The notes under the pieces were generated by a model. The model made no database searches. It worked only from the letters and a program-made list of their open reading frames with translations, and was not told the DNA's origin. A program made the position numbers and the translations under genes. A stretch of 64,000 bases of DNA from Candidatus Competibacteraceae bacterium (GTDB lineage Bacteria > Pseudomonadota > Gammaproteobacteria > Competibacterales > Competibacteraceae), in contig RXIV01000002.1 in NCBI GenBank assembly GCA_003989085.1, positions 62,001-126,000 of the forward strand, given 5' to 3'. Of this stretch, positions 19,365-29,090 are shown in pieces; position 1 is the stretch's first letter, and each line of letters starts with the position of its first letter.

Positions 19365-20002
19365 ACGGAGTTTCCTTGAGCAAACAGGGCGGAATAACGC
19401 CGGGCAGCCGCCTGAATATTCGGCTGGCCGAATACGCCGCTGACCACCGCCAGCGCCGCAACCCCGGCGTCCAACAGCGCCGGCGCATTGTCCGGGGTGA
19501 TGCCACCAATGGCGACGATAGGAATGGTCAAAACGGCGCGGGCTTGTCGCAGCAGTTCCAGCGGAGCGCGGACTTCGTTGGGTTTGGTTGGCGACGGGAA
19601 CACCGCGCCAAAAGCGACATGGTCAGCGCCGGCTCGCTCTGCCTCCAGCGCCAAGTCCAACCGGTCATAGCAGGACACACCGATCAGGGCGTTTGGGCCG
19701 AGACGGGTACGGGCGACCGCCAATGCCGGGTCATCCTGACCGAGATGCACGCCAGCGGCGCCCACCTGAAAGGCCAGTTCCACATCGTCATTGATGATCA
19801 GCGGGATGGCGTAGCGGTGGCACAGAGTATTCAAGGCGTGGGCCTGAGTCCGCCGCCGTGCTGCATCGGAGCTTTTATCGCGGTACTGGATCAGCCGAGC
19901 GCCGCCCAAGATAGCCTGTTCGACCGCAGTGGTCAGTTGCTCATCGGCGATCAGCGCCGCATCAGTGATCGCATACAGCCCCCGGCAGGATGGTTTATTC
20001 AA
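19361..20002 (-). CDS. thiE: Thiamine-phosphate synthase
   Basis: Joins HMP pyrophosphate and thiazole phosphate into thiamine phosphate. The 213-residue TIM barrel shows [11 protein letters not shown] (about 36-46), IINDDVELA for the conserved aspartates, GVHLGQDD (about 84-91), VSCYD and the late VAIGGI phosphate loop (about 166-171). Its start overlaps the thiD stop by 8 nt and its end overlaps the hemL start, so the three are surely co-translated. No TPP riboswitch precedes the group. Confidence 0.96.
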   Translation of the reverse strand: MNKPSCRGLYAITDAALIADEQLTTAVEQAILGGARLIQYRDKSSDAARRRTQAHALNTLCHRYAIPLIINDDVELAFQVGAAGVHLGQDDPALAVARTRLGPNALIGVSCYDRLDLALEAERAGADHVAFGAVFPSPTKPNEVRAPLELLRQARAVLTIPIVAIGGITPDNAPALLDAGVAALAVVSGVFGQPNIQAAARRYSALFAQGNSV

Positions 20003-20831
20003 GACGGTCTCGGTCAGGTTCAGCCCAGAACAGCCGGTTGGGGACTGATTGCCCGCTGCCAGCCGGGTAACCGGCTTGTAGCGAGCGCCAAGTGTATTGT
20101 TGCGCCCGGTAAAGAGCCGACAGTAGCGATTGCTCCGAAACAGGGTGCTGAACTTGGGCGATCAAGGCGGCAATCGCGGCAGCCAGAGTGCAGCCGGAAC
20201 CATGATGATCACCGGGCAGACGCGGCCAGCGCCAGATTTCCAGCCGCCGGTTGTTGCCATACAGTGTATTCACCACCTCCGCCGCTGGTTCATGCCCGCC
20301 GGTCAGCAACACCTGGATACAGCCTCGCGCCAACAGCGCCATGCCGCAAGCTTCCAGCGTGTCAGCCTCCGGGGTCAGACGACGCGCTTCAATGCTGTTA
20401 GGCGTCAACACTGTGGTCAGCGGCAGCAGCAGATCACGAATGGCCTCGATTAGCCCGCCATTCGCCAGCGAGGCTCCGCCGCCGGCGGCCAGTATTGGGT
20501 CCAGCACTACCGGAATGTCGGGGTAGTCGATCAGCAGTTCATGCAGGGCGGCCGCGTTGTCGGCGCTGCCAATCACCCCGATCTTGAACGCAGCCACCGG
20601 CAGATCGGCCAATACGGCCCGTGCCTGGGCCAACACCAGTTCCGGCTCAATCGGCAGCAGGGCATGGACGTTATGGGTATCCTGAACCGTCAGTGCGGTG
20701 ATCACCGGTGCGGGATGGCAGCCGAGACTGACCAGGGTTTCAATGTCGGCAGCGATGCCGGCCCCGCCACAAGGATCGTTGCCAGCCAGGATCATGACAA
20801 CCGGTGGTGAAAGGGAAACGGACGCAGTCAA
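19995..20831 (-). CDS. thiD: Hydroxymethylpyrimidine/phosphomethylpyrimidine kinase
   Basis: Ribokinase-fold enzyme that phosphorylates HMP and HMP phosphate in thiamine synthesis. The protein carries MILAGNDPCGGAGIAADI near the N-terminus, VLDPILAAGGG in the middle and GDHHGSGCTLAAAIAA for the catalytic anion hole. The frame is open to 20966, but family alignment begins just before the MILAG segment. I chose the TTG at 20831 (about 278 residues), with GGAG upstream; the ATG of MILAG, 13 codons later, is an alternative. It is the first gene of the thiD-thiE-hemL run. Confidence 0.92.
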   Translation of the reverse strand: MTASVSLSPPVVMILAGNDPCGGAGIAADIETLVSLGCHPAPVITALTVQDTHNVHALLPIEPELVLAQARAVLADLPVAAFKIGVIGSADNAAALHELLIDYPDIPVVLDPILAAGGGASLANGGLIEAIRDLLLPLTTVLTPNSIEARRLTPEADTLEACGMALLARGCIQVLLTGGHEPAAEVVNTLYGNNRRLEIWRWPRLPGDHHGSGCTLAAAIAALIAQVQHPVSEQSLLSALYRAQQYTWRSLQAGYPAGSGQSVPNRLFWAEPDRDRLE

Positions 20832-21119
20832 GGCTAGGCTCCAGAGTCTACGGTGACACCAGGGGATCGTTGGTTGTATTGCATTGGATTGACCCGGTTC
20901 CGGGCTGAACCGAAAAAGCCTCTTAGTTTTGATCTTGGCCGAAGGGCAGGGTCGGGACTCTGACAACCGCGCCTCAATTTTTGAATGATTGTGAATGATA
21001 CAGGATGTTCACGCTTGAAAAGCAGAACATTGGACGATGGCGCGAGGTGCTGCTGTTTCTCGCTCACCGCTGGACTCTGGCTGTAAGCGGGTCGATTGAC
21101 TGGCGACCGCCTGTTAGCT

Positions 21120-22259
21120 TTAATCTATGGTTTCAATTAGAAATAGCGCCCGAAGATATTCTTGTATTGCCTGCCACCGGATTGAATCAATCGTTGATTT
21201 TTTTACCGGGTGCTTGAATCTGGAGAGCAAAAAATTCCCTTTTACATCAATCGGCGGATTTTCAAATCCTAGTTTTTGATCAGGTTTTAGTGGCATAAAA
21301 GGAAGCAGAGGAAGAGATTTTTTTATAACTGGATTCAATGAAATAACAGTATCAACTCTTGTTTTATCTTTCTGCCATTTGTTGCGTATTTCAGAATCTT
21401 CAGTGCGACCTGCAAACAGAATAAAATGGGTAGATAGTAGCTGATTAGCTTCCAAAGTCCTTAATTTTTTAATTTCCAATTGAGTATCCGATGACGCTTC
21501 CTGATGGGTAAACAATAACGGTTCAAGATGCGCTTTATCAAGCAGAGACAATAGCTCATCTAATCGATAGGCTTTCGCATAGGGATGCAGGAACAGATCG
21601 GCAAGACCCCAATCAAATCTGGATTCATAACTTGAATCAACACACTGCCTGAAACGGCTTCCATTCGTAGTGTTATTATAAATATCTCTGATTTTATTAG
21701 TATTATTGATTCGCAGAATCCGCATGGCCTTGGCAGCGGACTGCACCAGTTTTCTAGCACAGTGGCTGTAGACCATAATTCTTACAAAAGCGCCTGGCTT
21801 CAGTAAAGAGTGGATAGACCGCAATGCAGAGCAAACGTCCGGGATGTGATGCAAAACACCGTAGCAATCAATGAAATGAAAACGATCTTTTCCCAGAAAA
21901 ACAGACGCATCGCCCAAGTCGCCCGTGATAAAATCTACGTTAAAATGAAAATGAAGCAGGGTATGAAATTTTGCCCTTTGCAGATTAGCGCTGGAAAGAT
22001 CCAATGCGGTTATCTTAGCGTTTGGATTAGCGACTGCAGTTGGATAAGGTGAAAAACTGCCACAACCTGCTAACAGAATTCGTTGTTCTTCCGAACCAAG
22101 CTTTTCTCCATTAAAGCGGGACCAAAGCGACTCAAGATTAAGCGCATAAGTATCACATCGCCTGACTGATGAGAGCAGTGGGAATTGCGGATAGACATAG
22201 GTTTCATAATGGGTCTTTACCGCCTGCCGGATCGCCAGAAGCGAGTTGATTTGCGCCAT
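21120..22259 (-). CDS. Class I SAM-dependent methyltransferase
   Basis: Methyltransferase of 379 residues. The SAM motif I is LLAGCGSFSPYP (about 63-74), followed by an acidic motif II, ITALDLSS, then FHFIDCYGVLHHIPD (about 127-141), a motif common in small-molecule methylases. The N-terminal 60 and C-terminal 170 residues are not recognisable; the C-terminal part is basic. The substrate is unknown. The gene is clearly AT-richer than its neighbours (thiD, thyA), a sign of possible transfer. It stands 18 nt after the small helical protein on the same strand. Confidence 0.82.
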   Translation of the reverse strand: MAQINSLLAIRQAVKTHYETYVYPQFPLLSSVRRCDTYALNLESLWSRFNGEKLGSEEQRILLAGCGSFSPYPTAVANPNAKITALDLSSANLQRAKFHTLLHFHFNVDFITGDLGDASVFLGKDRFHFIDCYGVLHHIPDVCSALRSIHSLLKPGAFVRIMVYSHCARKLVQSAAKAMRILRINNTNKIRDIYNNTTNGSRFRQCVDSSYESRFDWGLADLFLHPYAKAYRLDELLSLLDKAHLEPLLFTHQEASSDTQLEIKKLRTLEANQLLSTHFILFAGRTEDSEIRNKWQKDKTRVDTVISLNPVIKKSLPLLPFMPLKPDQKLGFENPPIDVKGNFLLSRFKHPVKKSTIDSIRWQAIQEYLRALFLIETID

Positions 22260-22277
22260 GACTGACTTACTAAACCG

Positions 22278-22622
22278 TTATCCAGCGTTGGCCCATGCCC
22301 GTTCAATCTTGGCTACCCACATTAATGCTTCATCCTGGGTTAGCAATAAAATCTGCCAGTTATTGCGGAAATCCTGCCAGGATTTTTCGGCGCACTCGCT
22401 CAGCGTATCGACATAATTGTTGATCCACTTATCCGGCGGATCGCCGATTTTCGCTTCCTTCGCATAATCTGCCCCATGCTGCAAGCACAGCAGGTAGGTG
22501 TCCAGCGCCCGCCGCACCGCGCTGACTGCCCCAAGATTCATCAACCCGGCGATGCGCAGCATCGACTGCCAGATCAGGAGATTTGCCGCCTGTTGCCGCT
22601 CGAATGATCGGTTGTTGTTCAT
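22278..22622 (-). CDS. Small helical protein, possibly phasin-like
   Basis: About 114 residues from the ATG at 22622 with GAGGG some 8 nt upstream; a GTG at 22628 would add two residues. The sequence is all-helical with no membrane segment or signal peptide. It is rich in Trp, Gln and Asn (WQSMLRIAGL, WINNYVDTLSECAEKSWQDF). Size and amphipathic pattern recall phasins that coat polyhydroxyalkanoate granules, but there is no decisive motif. I would treat it as hypothetical. Confidence 0.6.
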   Translation of the reverse strand: MNNNRSFERQQAANLLIWQSMLRIAGLMNLGAVSAVRRALDTYLLCLQHGADYAKEAKIGDPPDKWINNYVDTLSECAEKSWQDFRNNWQILLLTQDEALMWVAKIERAWANAG

Positions 22623-22712
22623 CTTCACACCCTCGTTCGTTTATGTTTGTGCATCGCAACATGAATTGCCGCAGTCGTCAAGCGATTACAGAATTGAAGA
22701 TTGGAAAATGAT

Positions 22713-23507
22713 TTAGACCGCCACCGGCGCCTTGATCGCTGGATGAAACTGGTAATCGGCGATCTCAAAGTCATCGTAGCCGTAGTCGGACCACGATTCG
22801 GGCTGGCGGCGAATCGCCAAGTGGGGTGGCGGAAAGGGTTCACGGTTCAGTTGCAACCGGGCCTGATCCAGATGATTCAGGTACAGATGGCAATCACCGC
22901 CGGTCCAGATGAATTCTCCGACGCGCAGATTAGCTTGCTGGGCAGCCAGATGGGTCAGCAGCGCATAACTGGCGATATTGAACGGAACACCGAGAAACAG
23001 ATCAGCACTGCGCTGGTAAAGTTGGCAGGATAGTTCACCATTGGCGACGTAGAACTGAAACAGCAGATGACAGGGCAACAATCGCATCCGCGCCAATTCA
23101 CCGACGTTCCAGGCGGACACAACAATTCGCCGTGAATCCGGGTCGCGCCGCAGCAGGTCAATCGCCTCGGCCAATTGATCGATCCGCCGACCGTCCGCTG
23201 TTTCCCAGGCTCGCCATTGCTTACCGTAAACTGGCCCCAGATCGCCATTCGCATCCGCCCATTCGTCCCAGATCGTCACCCCGTGGTTATGGAGGTAGTC
23301 AAGGCGGGTGTCGCCACGCAAAAACCAGAGCAGTTCGTGAATGATCGAGCGCAGGTGCAGTTTCTTGGTGGTGACCAGCGGAAATCCAGCCCGCAGATCG
23401 AACCGCAGTTGGGCGCCAAATACGCTTAGCGTCCCGACCCCAGTCCGGTCTGCTTTGCGGACGCCCTCCGCCAGCACCCGTTGTAACAGATCAAGATAGA
23501 CCTTCAT
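22713..23507 (-). CDS. thyA: Thymidylate synthase
   Basis: Methylates dUMP to dTMP with methylenetetrahydrofolate. From the ATG at 23507 the protein is 264 residues, exactly the E. coli length, beginning [12 protein letters not shown]. The frame back to 23552 adds 15 unconserved residues. The catalytic cysteine lies in [12 protein letters not shown] (about residue 146), with [19 protein letters not shown] for dUMP binding. It faces the IclR fragment across a 118-nt divergent gap. Confidence 0.97.
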   Translation of the reverse strand: MKVYLDLLQRVLAEGVRKADRTGVGTLSVFGAQLRFDLRAGFPLVTTKKLHLRSIIHELLWFLRGDTRLDYLHNHGVTIWDEWADANGDLGPVYGKQWRAWETADGRRIDQLAEAIDLLRRDPDSRRIVVSAWNVGELARMRLLPCHLLFQFYVANGELSCQLYQRSADLFLGVPFNIASYALLTHLAAQQANLRVGEFIWTGGDCHLYLNHLDQARLQLNREPFPPPHLAIRRQPESWSDYGYDDFEIADYQFHPAIKAPVAV

Positions 23508-23625
23508 CGTCGATCTGCTCGCCTGTTCCGTCGCCCATGAAAGCACTGGCATTTAATGCTGCAATGCAATATAGTGATAGTAATTTCACGATACATGAAT
23601 GAGTTATCTTTGTTTAGGATCTGAC

Positions 23626-23952
23626 ATGACCGCCAAGGCGACCCCCTCGATTCAAGTGATTACCCGAGCCTCCCGGCTGCTCGACGCCTTGGCCGCCCAT
23701 GATGAACCGGTAAGTCTCAAGGCATTGGCCGGCATCACCGGCTTGCATCCCTCAACCGCTTTTCGCATTCTGGCCGCCCTGATTGAACACGGGTTTGTGG
23801 AACGCAGCCCGGATGGACCCTACCGGCTGGGCGCACGGTTGCAGCAATTGGGTTGTCGGGCAGCAGGCCGGTTTGAGCAGCGCTGCGAAAATTACCCGAT
23901 CATGGAGTTCCGGAGCGGATCGCTCGGTGAATTCCGTCACCACGACCCATAG
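23626..23952 (+). pseudogene. IclR-family regulator, DNA-binding half only
   Basis: The 108 residues contain a full IclR-type winged helix-turn-helix (about 7-70; SLKALAGITGLHPSTAFRIL) and the linker YRLGARLQQLG, which in the family leads into the effector domain. The frame then changes to unrelated sequence and stops at 23952, only 10 nt before the end of the convergent kinase gene. The effector domain of roughly 170 residues is missing. AGGAT precedes the ATG at 23626, so it may still be translated; a TTG-type longer frame to 23599 is unlikely. I read it as a truncated gene. A working minimal regulator cannot be excluded. Confidence 0.7.
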
Positions 23953-23962
23953 CCGCCCGCCT

Positions 23963-26689
23963 TCACATTTCCTGATCCGGCAGTTCCACAATAAACGTTG
24001 CGCCTTGCCCGATCTCGCTCTCCACCCAAATCCGCCCGCCGTGGTGTTCAACAATCTTCTGGCTAATCGGCAACCCTAATCCAGTTCCTTTGGGCTTGCC
24101 GGCCAGACTGTCATTGACCTGATGGAATTTCTCGAAAATCAGTTTGTGCTGATCGTGGGCAATGCCAGGACCGTTGTCGATGACCTCGATGCGCCAGCGA
24201 TCCGCCACCCGCCGCAATCGGATGATGACTTCGCCGGTCTGTTCCGGGCAGAACTTCACAGCGTTGGATAGCAAGTTGATCACTACTTGGGTCAACCGGT
24301 CATGGTCTCCGACAATAGGCACCGGCTGGTCTCCCAGTATTTCGCGCAGCGCCACTACCTTGTCGCGGAACAACTGGCCGGTCGAGCTGATCGCATCCTG
24401 AATCAGCGCTCGCAGGTCGAGGTTCTCAGCGCTCCATTCGGTCCGCCCGGAATCCATCTTAGCCATATCCAGCACTTGATTGATCAGTCGGGTCAGTCGC
24501 TCGCTTTCCTTGACGATGATGCTGAGGAATTTGCTGTGCTGTTCCACATCCATATCCGGATTGGCCAGCAGGATTTCCGAAAAGGCCCGGATTGAAGTCA
24601 GTGGGGTGCGGAGTTCATGGGTGACGGTGGAGATGAATTCGTCCTTCAGCCGATCCAGTTCCCGCAGCCGGTGATTGGCCTCGCGCAACTCAGCCGAGGC
24701 AGCCTCCAGTTCCCCCGATTTCTGCTCCAGCCGGCGACTGTATTCGATGACCTGGGTGCTCTCATCAAGAATGGTCATCACTTCTTCGATGCTGAGGACT
24801 TCACCCATCACAATGGACGAGATCATTACCCGCGCAGAAGCCGCGCCAATTGCGCCCGCCAGTAGCCGCTCGGTGTAGTGAATCAGTCGGGAATCGGCCT
24901 GCAATGGATAGCCGCCATGATCGCGGGCATAGCGGTCAAACGCCTCACTAGCGCGTGGCGGGCCAAGAAATCGGGCCAGCAGATCATAAAGTTCGGTGGT
25001 TTCCACCACGCCCCGCCACAGCAGTGAGTCACCATCATGGCGCTCGCGTTCAAGGATATTGACGAACTGGCTGCCCTGCACCTGCTCAATGGCGTCCGGC
25101 CGGGTCAGCATCGACCCGAACACTAGCCCGCCGATATTGGCCAGCATGCTCCAGAACACCGCATGCATATACGGGTCCATGTCGCGAAGACCGAACAGCG
25201 CGTAAGGTTTGAGCAGTTCCAGCCCGAAGGGGCCGTGATCGACGAAGCCGACGCTGATCCAGTCGGAGCGGGCCATTGCCGGCAGCAGCAGGGTATAGGC
25301 CCAGACCAGGAATCCGCCACCCAGGCCAATGAGCGCCCCGCGCCGGTTGGCCCGTTTCCAGTACAAGCCAATCAGGATCGGCGGGGCGAACTGGGCAGCG
25401 GCGGCGAAGGAGATCAGGCCGCTGGCGACCAGCGCGTAAGATTCGCCAACGAACCGGAAATAGAGATAACCGAGCAGAATAATAGCGGCGATGCCGGCGC
25501 GGCGGATGCCGAGCAACAGGCCGGACCAATCAGCGAGACCGGCCAGCCAGCGGGAATTGACGCGCAGCAGCAGCGGAATGACCAGGTCATTGCAGATCAT
25601 GGTCGATAAGGCGACGGTCTCAAACAGGATCATGCTAGTGGCCGCCGACAGCCCGCCCAGAAACACCAGCAGCGCCAGATCAGGCTGATGCAGGGCCATT
25701 GGCAGCCCCAGCACGAACATGTCGGCATCCACTTCGCCACGGGTGAAGGTCAACCGCCCGCCCAATGCAATCGGCAATACGAATAGGTTAATGGCGAATA
25801 GATAGAGCGGGAACAGCCAGGTCGCCTTACGGATATGGGCCTCGTTGACGTTCTCGACCACCAGCACCTGAAACTGGCGGGGCAGGAACAGGAAAGCCAT
25901 CATGGACAGAAAGGTGAGCGACAGCCAGCCGCCATAGCCGCCCGGCACCACCTCGAAACGCATCAGCGCCGCCAGCTCAGGCCGCGCCGCCGCCTGCTGG
26001 AACAGATCAGCAGGGCCGCTAAACATGCCGAAAGTCACTACGATCCCGACCAGTACGAACACCAGCAGCTTGAACAACGACTCGAACGCGACCGCCGTCA
26101 CCATGCCTTCATGGCGCTCCGTGGTATCGATATGGCGGGTGCCAAACAGAATGGCAAAGACGATCAGCACCAGCGCCACGAGGAAGGTTGTATCGGCCCA
26201 GAACGGTTGTTGGGCGGAAAAGCTGGGCATGGCGACTTGCGGGTACTGGCGCAACAGACTGAAGCTGGTCGCGATGGCCTTCAACTGGATGGAGATGTAG
26301 GGAAGGATGCCCAGCACCACAATGATCGTGACCATTCCTGCCAACAAACCGCTTTTGCCATAGCGGGAGGCAGCAAAATCGGCGATGGAGGTGATCCGAT
26401 GGGCCTTGGTGATACGGACAATCCGTCGCAGCACGACCCAGAACAGTACTGCCATCAGGGTTGGACCGAGATAAACCGGCAGGAAATCCACTCCCGTGGT
26501 CGCTGCTAGCCCGACGCTGCCGTAAAAGGTCCAGGCAGTGCAATAGATTGCCAGTGACAGGGTATAGATATAGGGATTGGCGATAATTGATCGGCCGGAA
26601 TCAGCGCGTTGATCGCCATAATAAGCAATACCGAACAGTACCCCCATATAAATCAAGGCGCTGGCAATGATGACGCCATCGTTCAACAT
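23963..26689 (-). CDS. Sodium:solute symporter-type sensor histidine kinase (CbrA-like)
   Basis: A 908-residue fusion. The first part (about 1-500) is a polytopic SSS transporter domain with 12-13 membrane segments. A cytosolic linker and coiled coil follow (about 600-680), then HisKA with His691 in TVTHELRTPLTS and an ATPase domain (about 795-905) with NLLSNAVKF, DNGPGIA and GTGLGLPI. There is no receiver domain. The layout matches CbrA-like sensors linked to carbon-source use. Its ATG follows directly after the TAA of the small membrane protein (TAAATG), so the two are coupled. No matching response regulator gene lies beside it. Confidence 0.93.
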   Translation of the reverse strand: MLNDGVIIASALIYMGVLFGIAYYGDQRADSGRSIIANPYIYTLSLAIYCTAWTFYGSVGLAATTGVDFLPVYLGPTLMAVLFWVVLRRIVRITKAHRITSIADFAASRYGKSGLLAGMVTIIVVLGILPYISIQLKAIATSFSLLRQYPQVAMPSFSAQQPFWADTTFLVALVLIVFAILFGTRHIDTTERHEGMVTAVAFESLFKLLVFVLVGIVVTFGMFSGPADLFQQAAARPELAALMRFEVVPGGYGGWLSLTFLSMMAFLFLPRQFQVLVVENVNEAHIRKATWLFPLYLFAINLFVLPIALGGRLTFTRGEVDADMFVLGLPMALHQPDLALLVFLGGLSAATSMILFETVALSTMICNDLVIPLLLRVNSRWLAGLADWSGLLLGIRRAGIAAIILLGYLYFRFVGESYALVASGLISFAAAAQFAPPILIGLYWKRANRRGALIGLGGGFLVWAYTLLLPAMARSDWISVGFVDHGPFGLELLKPYALFGLRDMDPYMHAVFWSMLANIGGLVFGSMLTRPDAIEQVQGSQFVNILERERHDGDSLLWRGVVETTELYDLLARFLGPPRASEAFDRYARDHGGYPLQADSRLIHYTERLLAGAIGAASARVMISSIVMGEVLSIEEVMTILDESTQVIEYSRRLEQKSGELEAASAELREANHRLRELDRLKDEFISTVTHELRTPLTSIRAFSEILLANPDMDVEQHSKFLSIIVKESERLTRLINQVLDMAKMDSGRTEWSAENLDLRALIQDAISSTGQLFRDKVVALREILGDQPVPIVGDHDRLTQVVINLLSNAVKFCPEQTGEVIIRLRRVADRWRIEVIDNGPGIAHDQHKLIFEKFHQVNDSLAGKPKGTGLGLPISQKIVEHHGGRIWVESEIGQGATFIVELPDQEM

Positions 26690-26974
26690 TTAGCGCGTCT
26701 CACCCGGATCGGCATCCCCGGTCCGATGTCTTTCTGTGGATTCGGATAATGCTGTCCGTGCTTTGGATGGCTCCGGTTCACGGACCTCCGAGTGCTGCAC
26801 TACCGCAATCAGCAGAATAATCAATACAAACCACATCAGATAGAGATAGAGATACAGCAACGGGATGCCAAACAGCGCCGCAGATCGGTCAAACAGGCCC
26901 AGCACCGGGTAATTAAGCGCCAGCGCCCCGGTGATAAACAGGATAATAATGTATTCTCTGGATTGTTGGCGCAT
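26690..26974 (-). CDS. Small two-span membrane protein partner of the SSS kinase
   Basis: The 94 residues have two hydrophobic segments (about 8-27 and 35-60; LLYLYLYLMWFVLIILLIAV) and a charged C-terminal tail. Small proteins of this pattern commonly stand just before SSS-type kinase or transporter genes. The stop codon touches the kinase ATG. The likely role is an accessory subunit of the sensor, inferred from context only. Confidence 0.75.
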   Translation of the reverse strand: MRQQSREYIIILFITGALALNYPVLGLFDRSAALFGIPLLYLYLYLMWFVLIILLIAVVQHSEVREPEPSKARTALSESTERHRTGDADPGETR

Positions 26975-27179
26975 AGAGAGAAAGTCGGGGATTGGAAGTC
27001 AAAGACCAAAGTCTATGGAATCAGCGCATTAGGGTCGTGCTATCAATAAGCGGACCATTGCTAAAACAGAATGTCTGCATATCAATTAAGCTTGCCGAAA
27101 CGGCATCAAAACCTGGGGGCAAGTATAGCTGAAAAAGCGGTGGACGCATGGCTCAACCAATCCCCTTTATATTTTAGTG

Positions 27180-27199
27180 CCTTCTCTGCCTGGAGAAGG
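27180..27199. repeat. Short palindromic (REP-like) element
   Basis: CCTTCTC (27180-27186) and GAGAAGG (27193-27199) form a perfect 7-bp stem with loop TGCCTG, followed by GTAGGG. The form resembles the dispersed pyrimidine/purine palindromes found in many proteobacterial genomes. I see only one copy in this window, so the repeat nature is a guess. Confidence 0.3.
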
Positions 27200-27481
27200 G
27201 TAGGGATTTCTCTGCAAAGCGATAGGTGTCCCTGTTAAAGAACACTGGATATGCTTTAATTCCCTTTCATCGCCAGCGACGCCAGCTAAGTAACAGGGTT
27301 TTCGTGCAATTCAGGCAGCGAACTGATTGCTTTATGTCTTGCTGTACACCGGTTGCCTCGCAGTAACATTAGGGTTAGCCGCATATCGTCGGGAAACCTT
27401 ATTATCGACCTGTCCACGCCATCCTTTGCCGATGTCTGGTAACGGTTAGCAACTCATCTAAAGTCTTTATTGGCATGTCTT

Positions 27482-27510
27482 ATGACAAATCGCGCAAAAT
27501 CTGTTAAATT
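27482..27510 (+). promoter_or_regulatory. Candidate sigma-70 promoter for rhlE
   Basis: ATGACA (27482-27487) matches TTGACA at 5 of 6 positions and TAAATT (27505-27510) matches TATAAT at 4 of 6, with a 17-bp spacer. It would give a leader of roughly 120 nt before the ATG at 27639. This is weak evidence on its own. Confidence 0.3.
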
Positions 27511-27638
27511 GCCATTCTGCGGTTTGTTCCAGTCTCCCGCGCCGCAGCCCATTCTGGTTAAATCCCCTCATTCATCTGCCCAAGACTGGCGCCCATCCCG
27601 GCGACCGGCTGATGTTGCTTTGTGTTGTCTGGAGTCCC

Positions 27639-28988
27639 ATGTCGTTTGCTTCCCTCGGTTTGTCTGATCCGATTGTCCGTGCTATCACCGAACGCGGCTA
27701 CACCGTTCCTACCCCAATTCAGCGTCAGGCGATCCCCGCCGTCTTGGCTGGTGGTGACTTACTTGCCGGCGCTCAAACCGGCACCGGTAAAACAGCCGGC
27801 TTCGCCCTGCCGATTTTGCATCGCCTGTCCACCAGCCAGCCGGTTACGGGCGGCCGTGCGCCAATTCGCGCCCTGATCTTGACCCCGACCCGTGAGCTGG
27901 CTGCGCAGATCGAGGAGAGCGTTCGTGACTATGGCAAATATCTGAAATTAAGCTCAATGGTCATGTTTGGCGGGGTCGGCATTCAGCCACAAATTCAGAA
28001 GTTGCGGGGTCGGGTGGATATTCTGGTCGCCACGCCGGGCCGTCTGCTGGATCATGCCGGTCAGCGCACGGTCGATCTGTCACGGGTTGAAGTGCTGGTG
28101 CTGGACGAAGCTGACCGGATGCTGGACATGGGCTTCATCCACGACATTAAAAAAGTACTCGCGCTGCTACCTCGTCAGCGGCAGAACCTGCTGTTCTCCG
28201 CCACCACCTCCGATGAAATCCGGACACTGGCTGACAGCCTGCTCAACCGCCCGGCGCTGATCGAAGTAGCCCGCCGCAATGCCCCTGCTGAGGCTGTGAC
28301 TCACCAGGTGCATCTGGTGGATCGGGAACGGAAGCGCGAATTGCTGGCTCATCTGATCCGGGAAAACCGCTGGCAGCAGGTGCTGGTGTTCACCCGCACC
28401 AAGCACGGGGCCAATCGCCTGTCCGAGCAATTAACCCGGAGCGGTATTAACGCGCTGGCGATCCACGGCAACAAGAGCCAGTCAGCGCGGACTCACGCGC
28501 TGGCGGAGTTCAAAAATGGCGCGTTGCCGGTGTTGGTCGCGACGGACATCGCTGCTCGCGGTCTGGATATTGTCGATCTGCCGCATGTGGTCAATTTTGA
28601 GTTGCCCAATGTTCCCGAGGACTATGTGCACCGGATTGGCCGCACCGGCCGGGCCGGCGCCACCGGCGTAGCGGTGTCGCTGGTCTGCGTGGACGAGCAC
28701 AAGTTACTGGCGGACATTGAGAAGGTTATCAAGCGCTCTCTGCCCAGGGAAATTGAGCCGGGTTTTGAGCCTGATCCCCGGATCAAGGCCGAGCCGATCC
28801 CGAATGGGCGCAATCGCGGCTCGATGCCGGGTCGTCCCGCTTCGACGCGAAACACTGCGTCCGCCCGCGCCGAACCGGGTCGTTCCAGTCATCCCCGCAG
28901 TCCGGGTACGAGTTGGCGCGGATCGAGTCATGCCCGTCCTTCGGGGGATCGCGGCAATTTGCGGCGTCCAGCCTCAGTCAGGGACTGA
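27639..28988 (+). CDS. rhlE: DEAD-box ATP-dependent RNA helicase, RhlE type
   Basis: RNA helicase of about 449 residues from the ATG at 27639 (GGAG just upstream; the frame to 27612 adds nine unlikely residues). In order: the Q motif TPIQRQAIP, Walker [26 protein letters not shown] in [13 protein letters not shown], then the second RecA domain ending [10 protein letters not shown]. The C-terminal 80 residues are Arg/Pro/Ser-rich and disordered, as in RhlE proteins that bind RNA or ribosomes there. It acts in rRNA or mRNA remodelling, often in the cold. Confidence 0.94.
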   Translation: MSFASLGLSDPIVRAITERGYTVPTPIQRQAIPAVLAGGDLLAGAQTGTGKTAGFALPILHRLSTSQPVTGGRAPIRALILTPTRELAAQIEESVRDYGKYLKLSSMVMFGGVGIQPQIQKLRGRVDILVATPGRLLDHAGQRTVDLSRVEVLVLDEADRMLDMGFIHDIKKVLALLPRQRQNLLFSATTSDEIRTLADSLLNRPALIEVARRNAPAEAVTHQVHLVDRERKRELLAHLIRENRWQQVLVFTRTKHGANRLSEQLTRSGINALAIHGNKSQSARTHALAEFKNGALPVLVATDIAARGLDIVDLPHVVNFELPNVPEDYVHRIGRTGRAGATGVAVSLVCVDEHKLLADIEKVIKRSLPREIEPGFEPDPRIKAEPIPNGRNRGSMPGRPASTRNTASARAEPGRSSHPRSPGTSWRGSSHARPSGDRGNLRRPASVRD

Positions 28989-29008
28989 TCTGCGGGGGGA
29001 TTGCTGTT

Positions 29009-29035
29009 TGCCGGGGCTGTCAAAAGCGCCCGGCA
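29009..29035 (+). terminator. GC-rich hairpin after rhlE
   Basis: TGCCGGG (29009-29015) pairs with CCCGGCA (29029-29035). GCT/AGC can extend the stem inside with one bulge. It lies 20 nt after the rhlE stop, where a terminator is expected. No T-run follows, so the efficiency is doubtful. Confidence 0.4.
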
Positions 29036-29090
29036 GCGGGTAAAATGAGAAGTTGTTCTGTTGGTGTGACGAAGTATCGGGAGGTGAAGT

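Larger units (their letters stand above)
26975..27638. other. 664-nt intergenic region between the SSS kinase partner and rhlE
   Basis: This is the divergent gap between the small membrane gene (minus) and rhlE (plus). I see no tRNA, no good ORF (a 65-codon frame at 27470-27667 overlaps the rhlE start and looks like chance), and no riboswitch I recognise. It holds the hairpin at 27180-27199 and a possible promoter near 27482-27510, both listed separately. The rest is AT-richer, non-coding-looking sequence, long enough for a structured leader as is common for DEAD-box helicase genes. Confidence 0.6.

Noticed and set aside
19376-20401. 341-codon plus-strand frame across thiE and thiD
   Set aside because: It lies opposite two well-recognised genes and encodes Arg/Gln/Gly-rich, low-structure sequence. 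It is a GC-driven antisense shadow.
20832-21119. TPP riboswitch before thiD
   Set aside because: The conserved CUGAGA and GGGU-type elements are not found on the minus strand here; the 290-nt gap holds nothing I can name. A 70-codon plus-strand frame at 21005-21217 is not supported.
25835-26509. 224-codon plus-strand frame across the SSS kinase
   Set aside because: Antisense shadow rich in His/Gln/Arg; the real gene is the kinase.
27470-27667. 65-codon frame before rhlE
   Set aside because: It overlaps the rhlE start in another phase, has no ribosome site and no family look.
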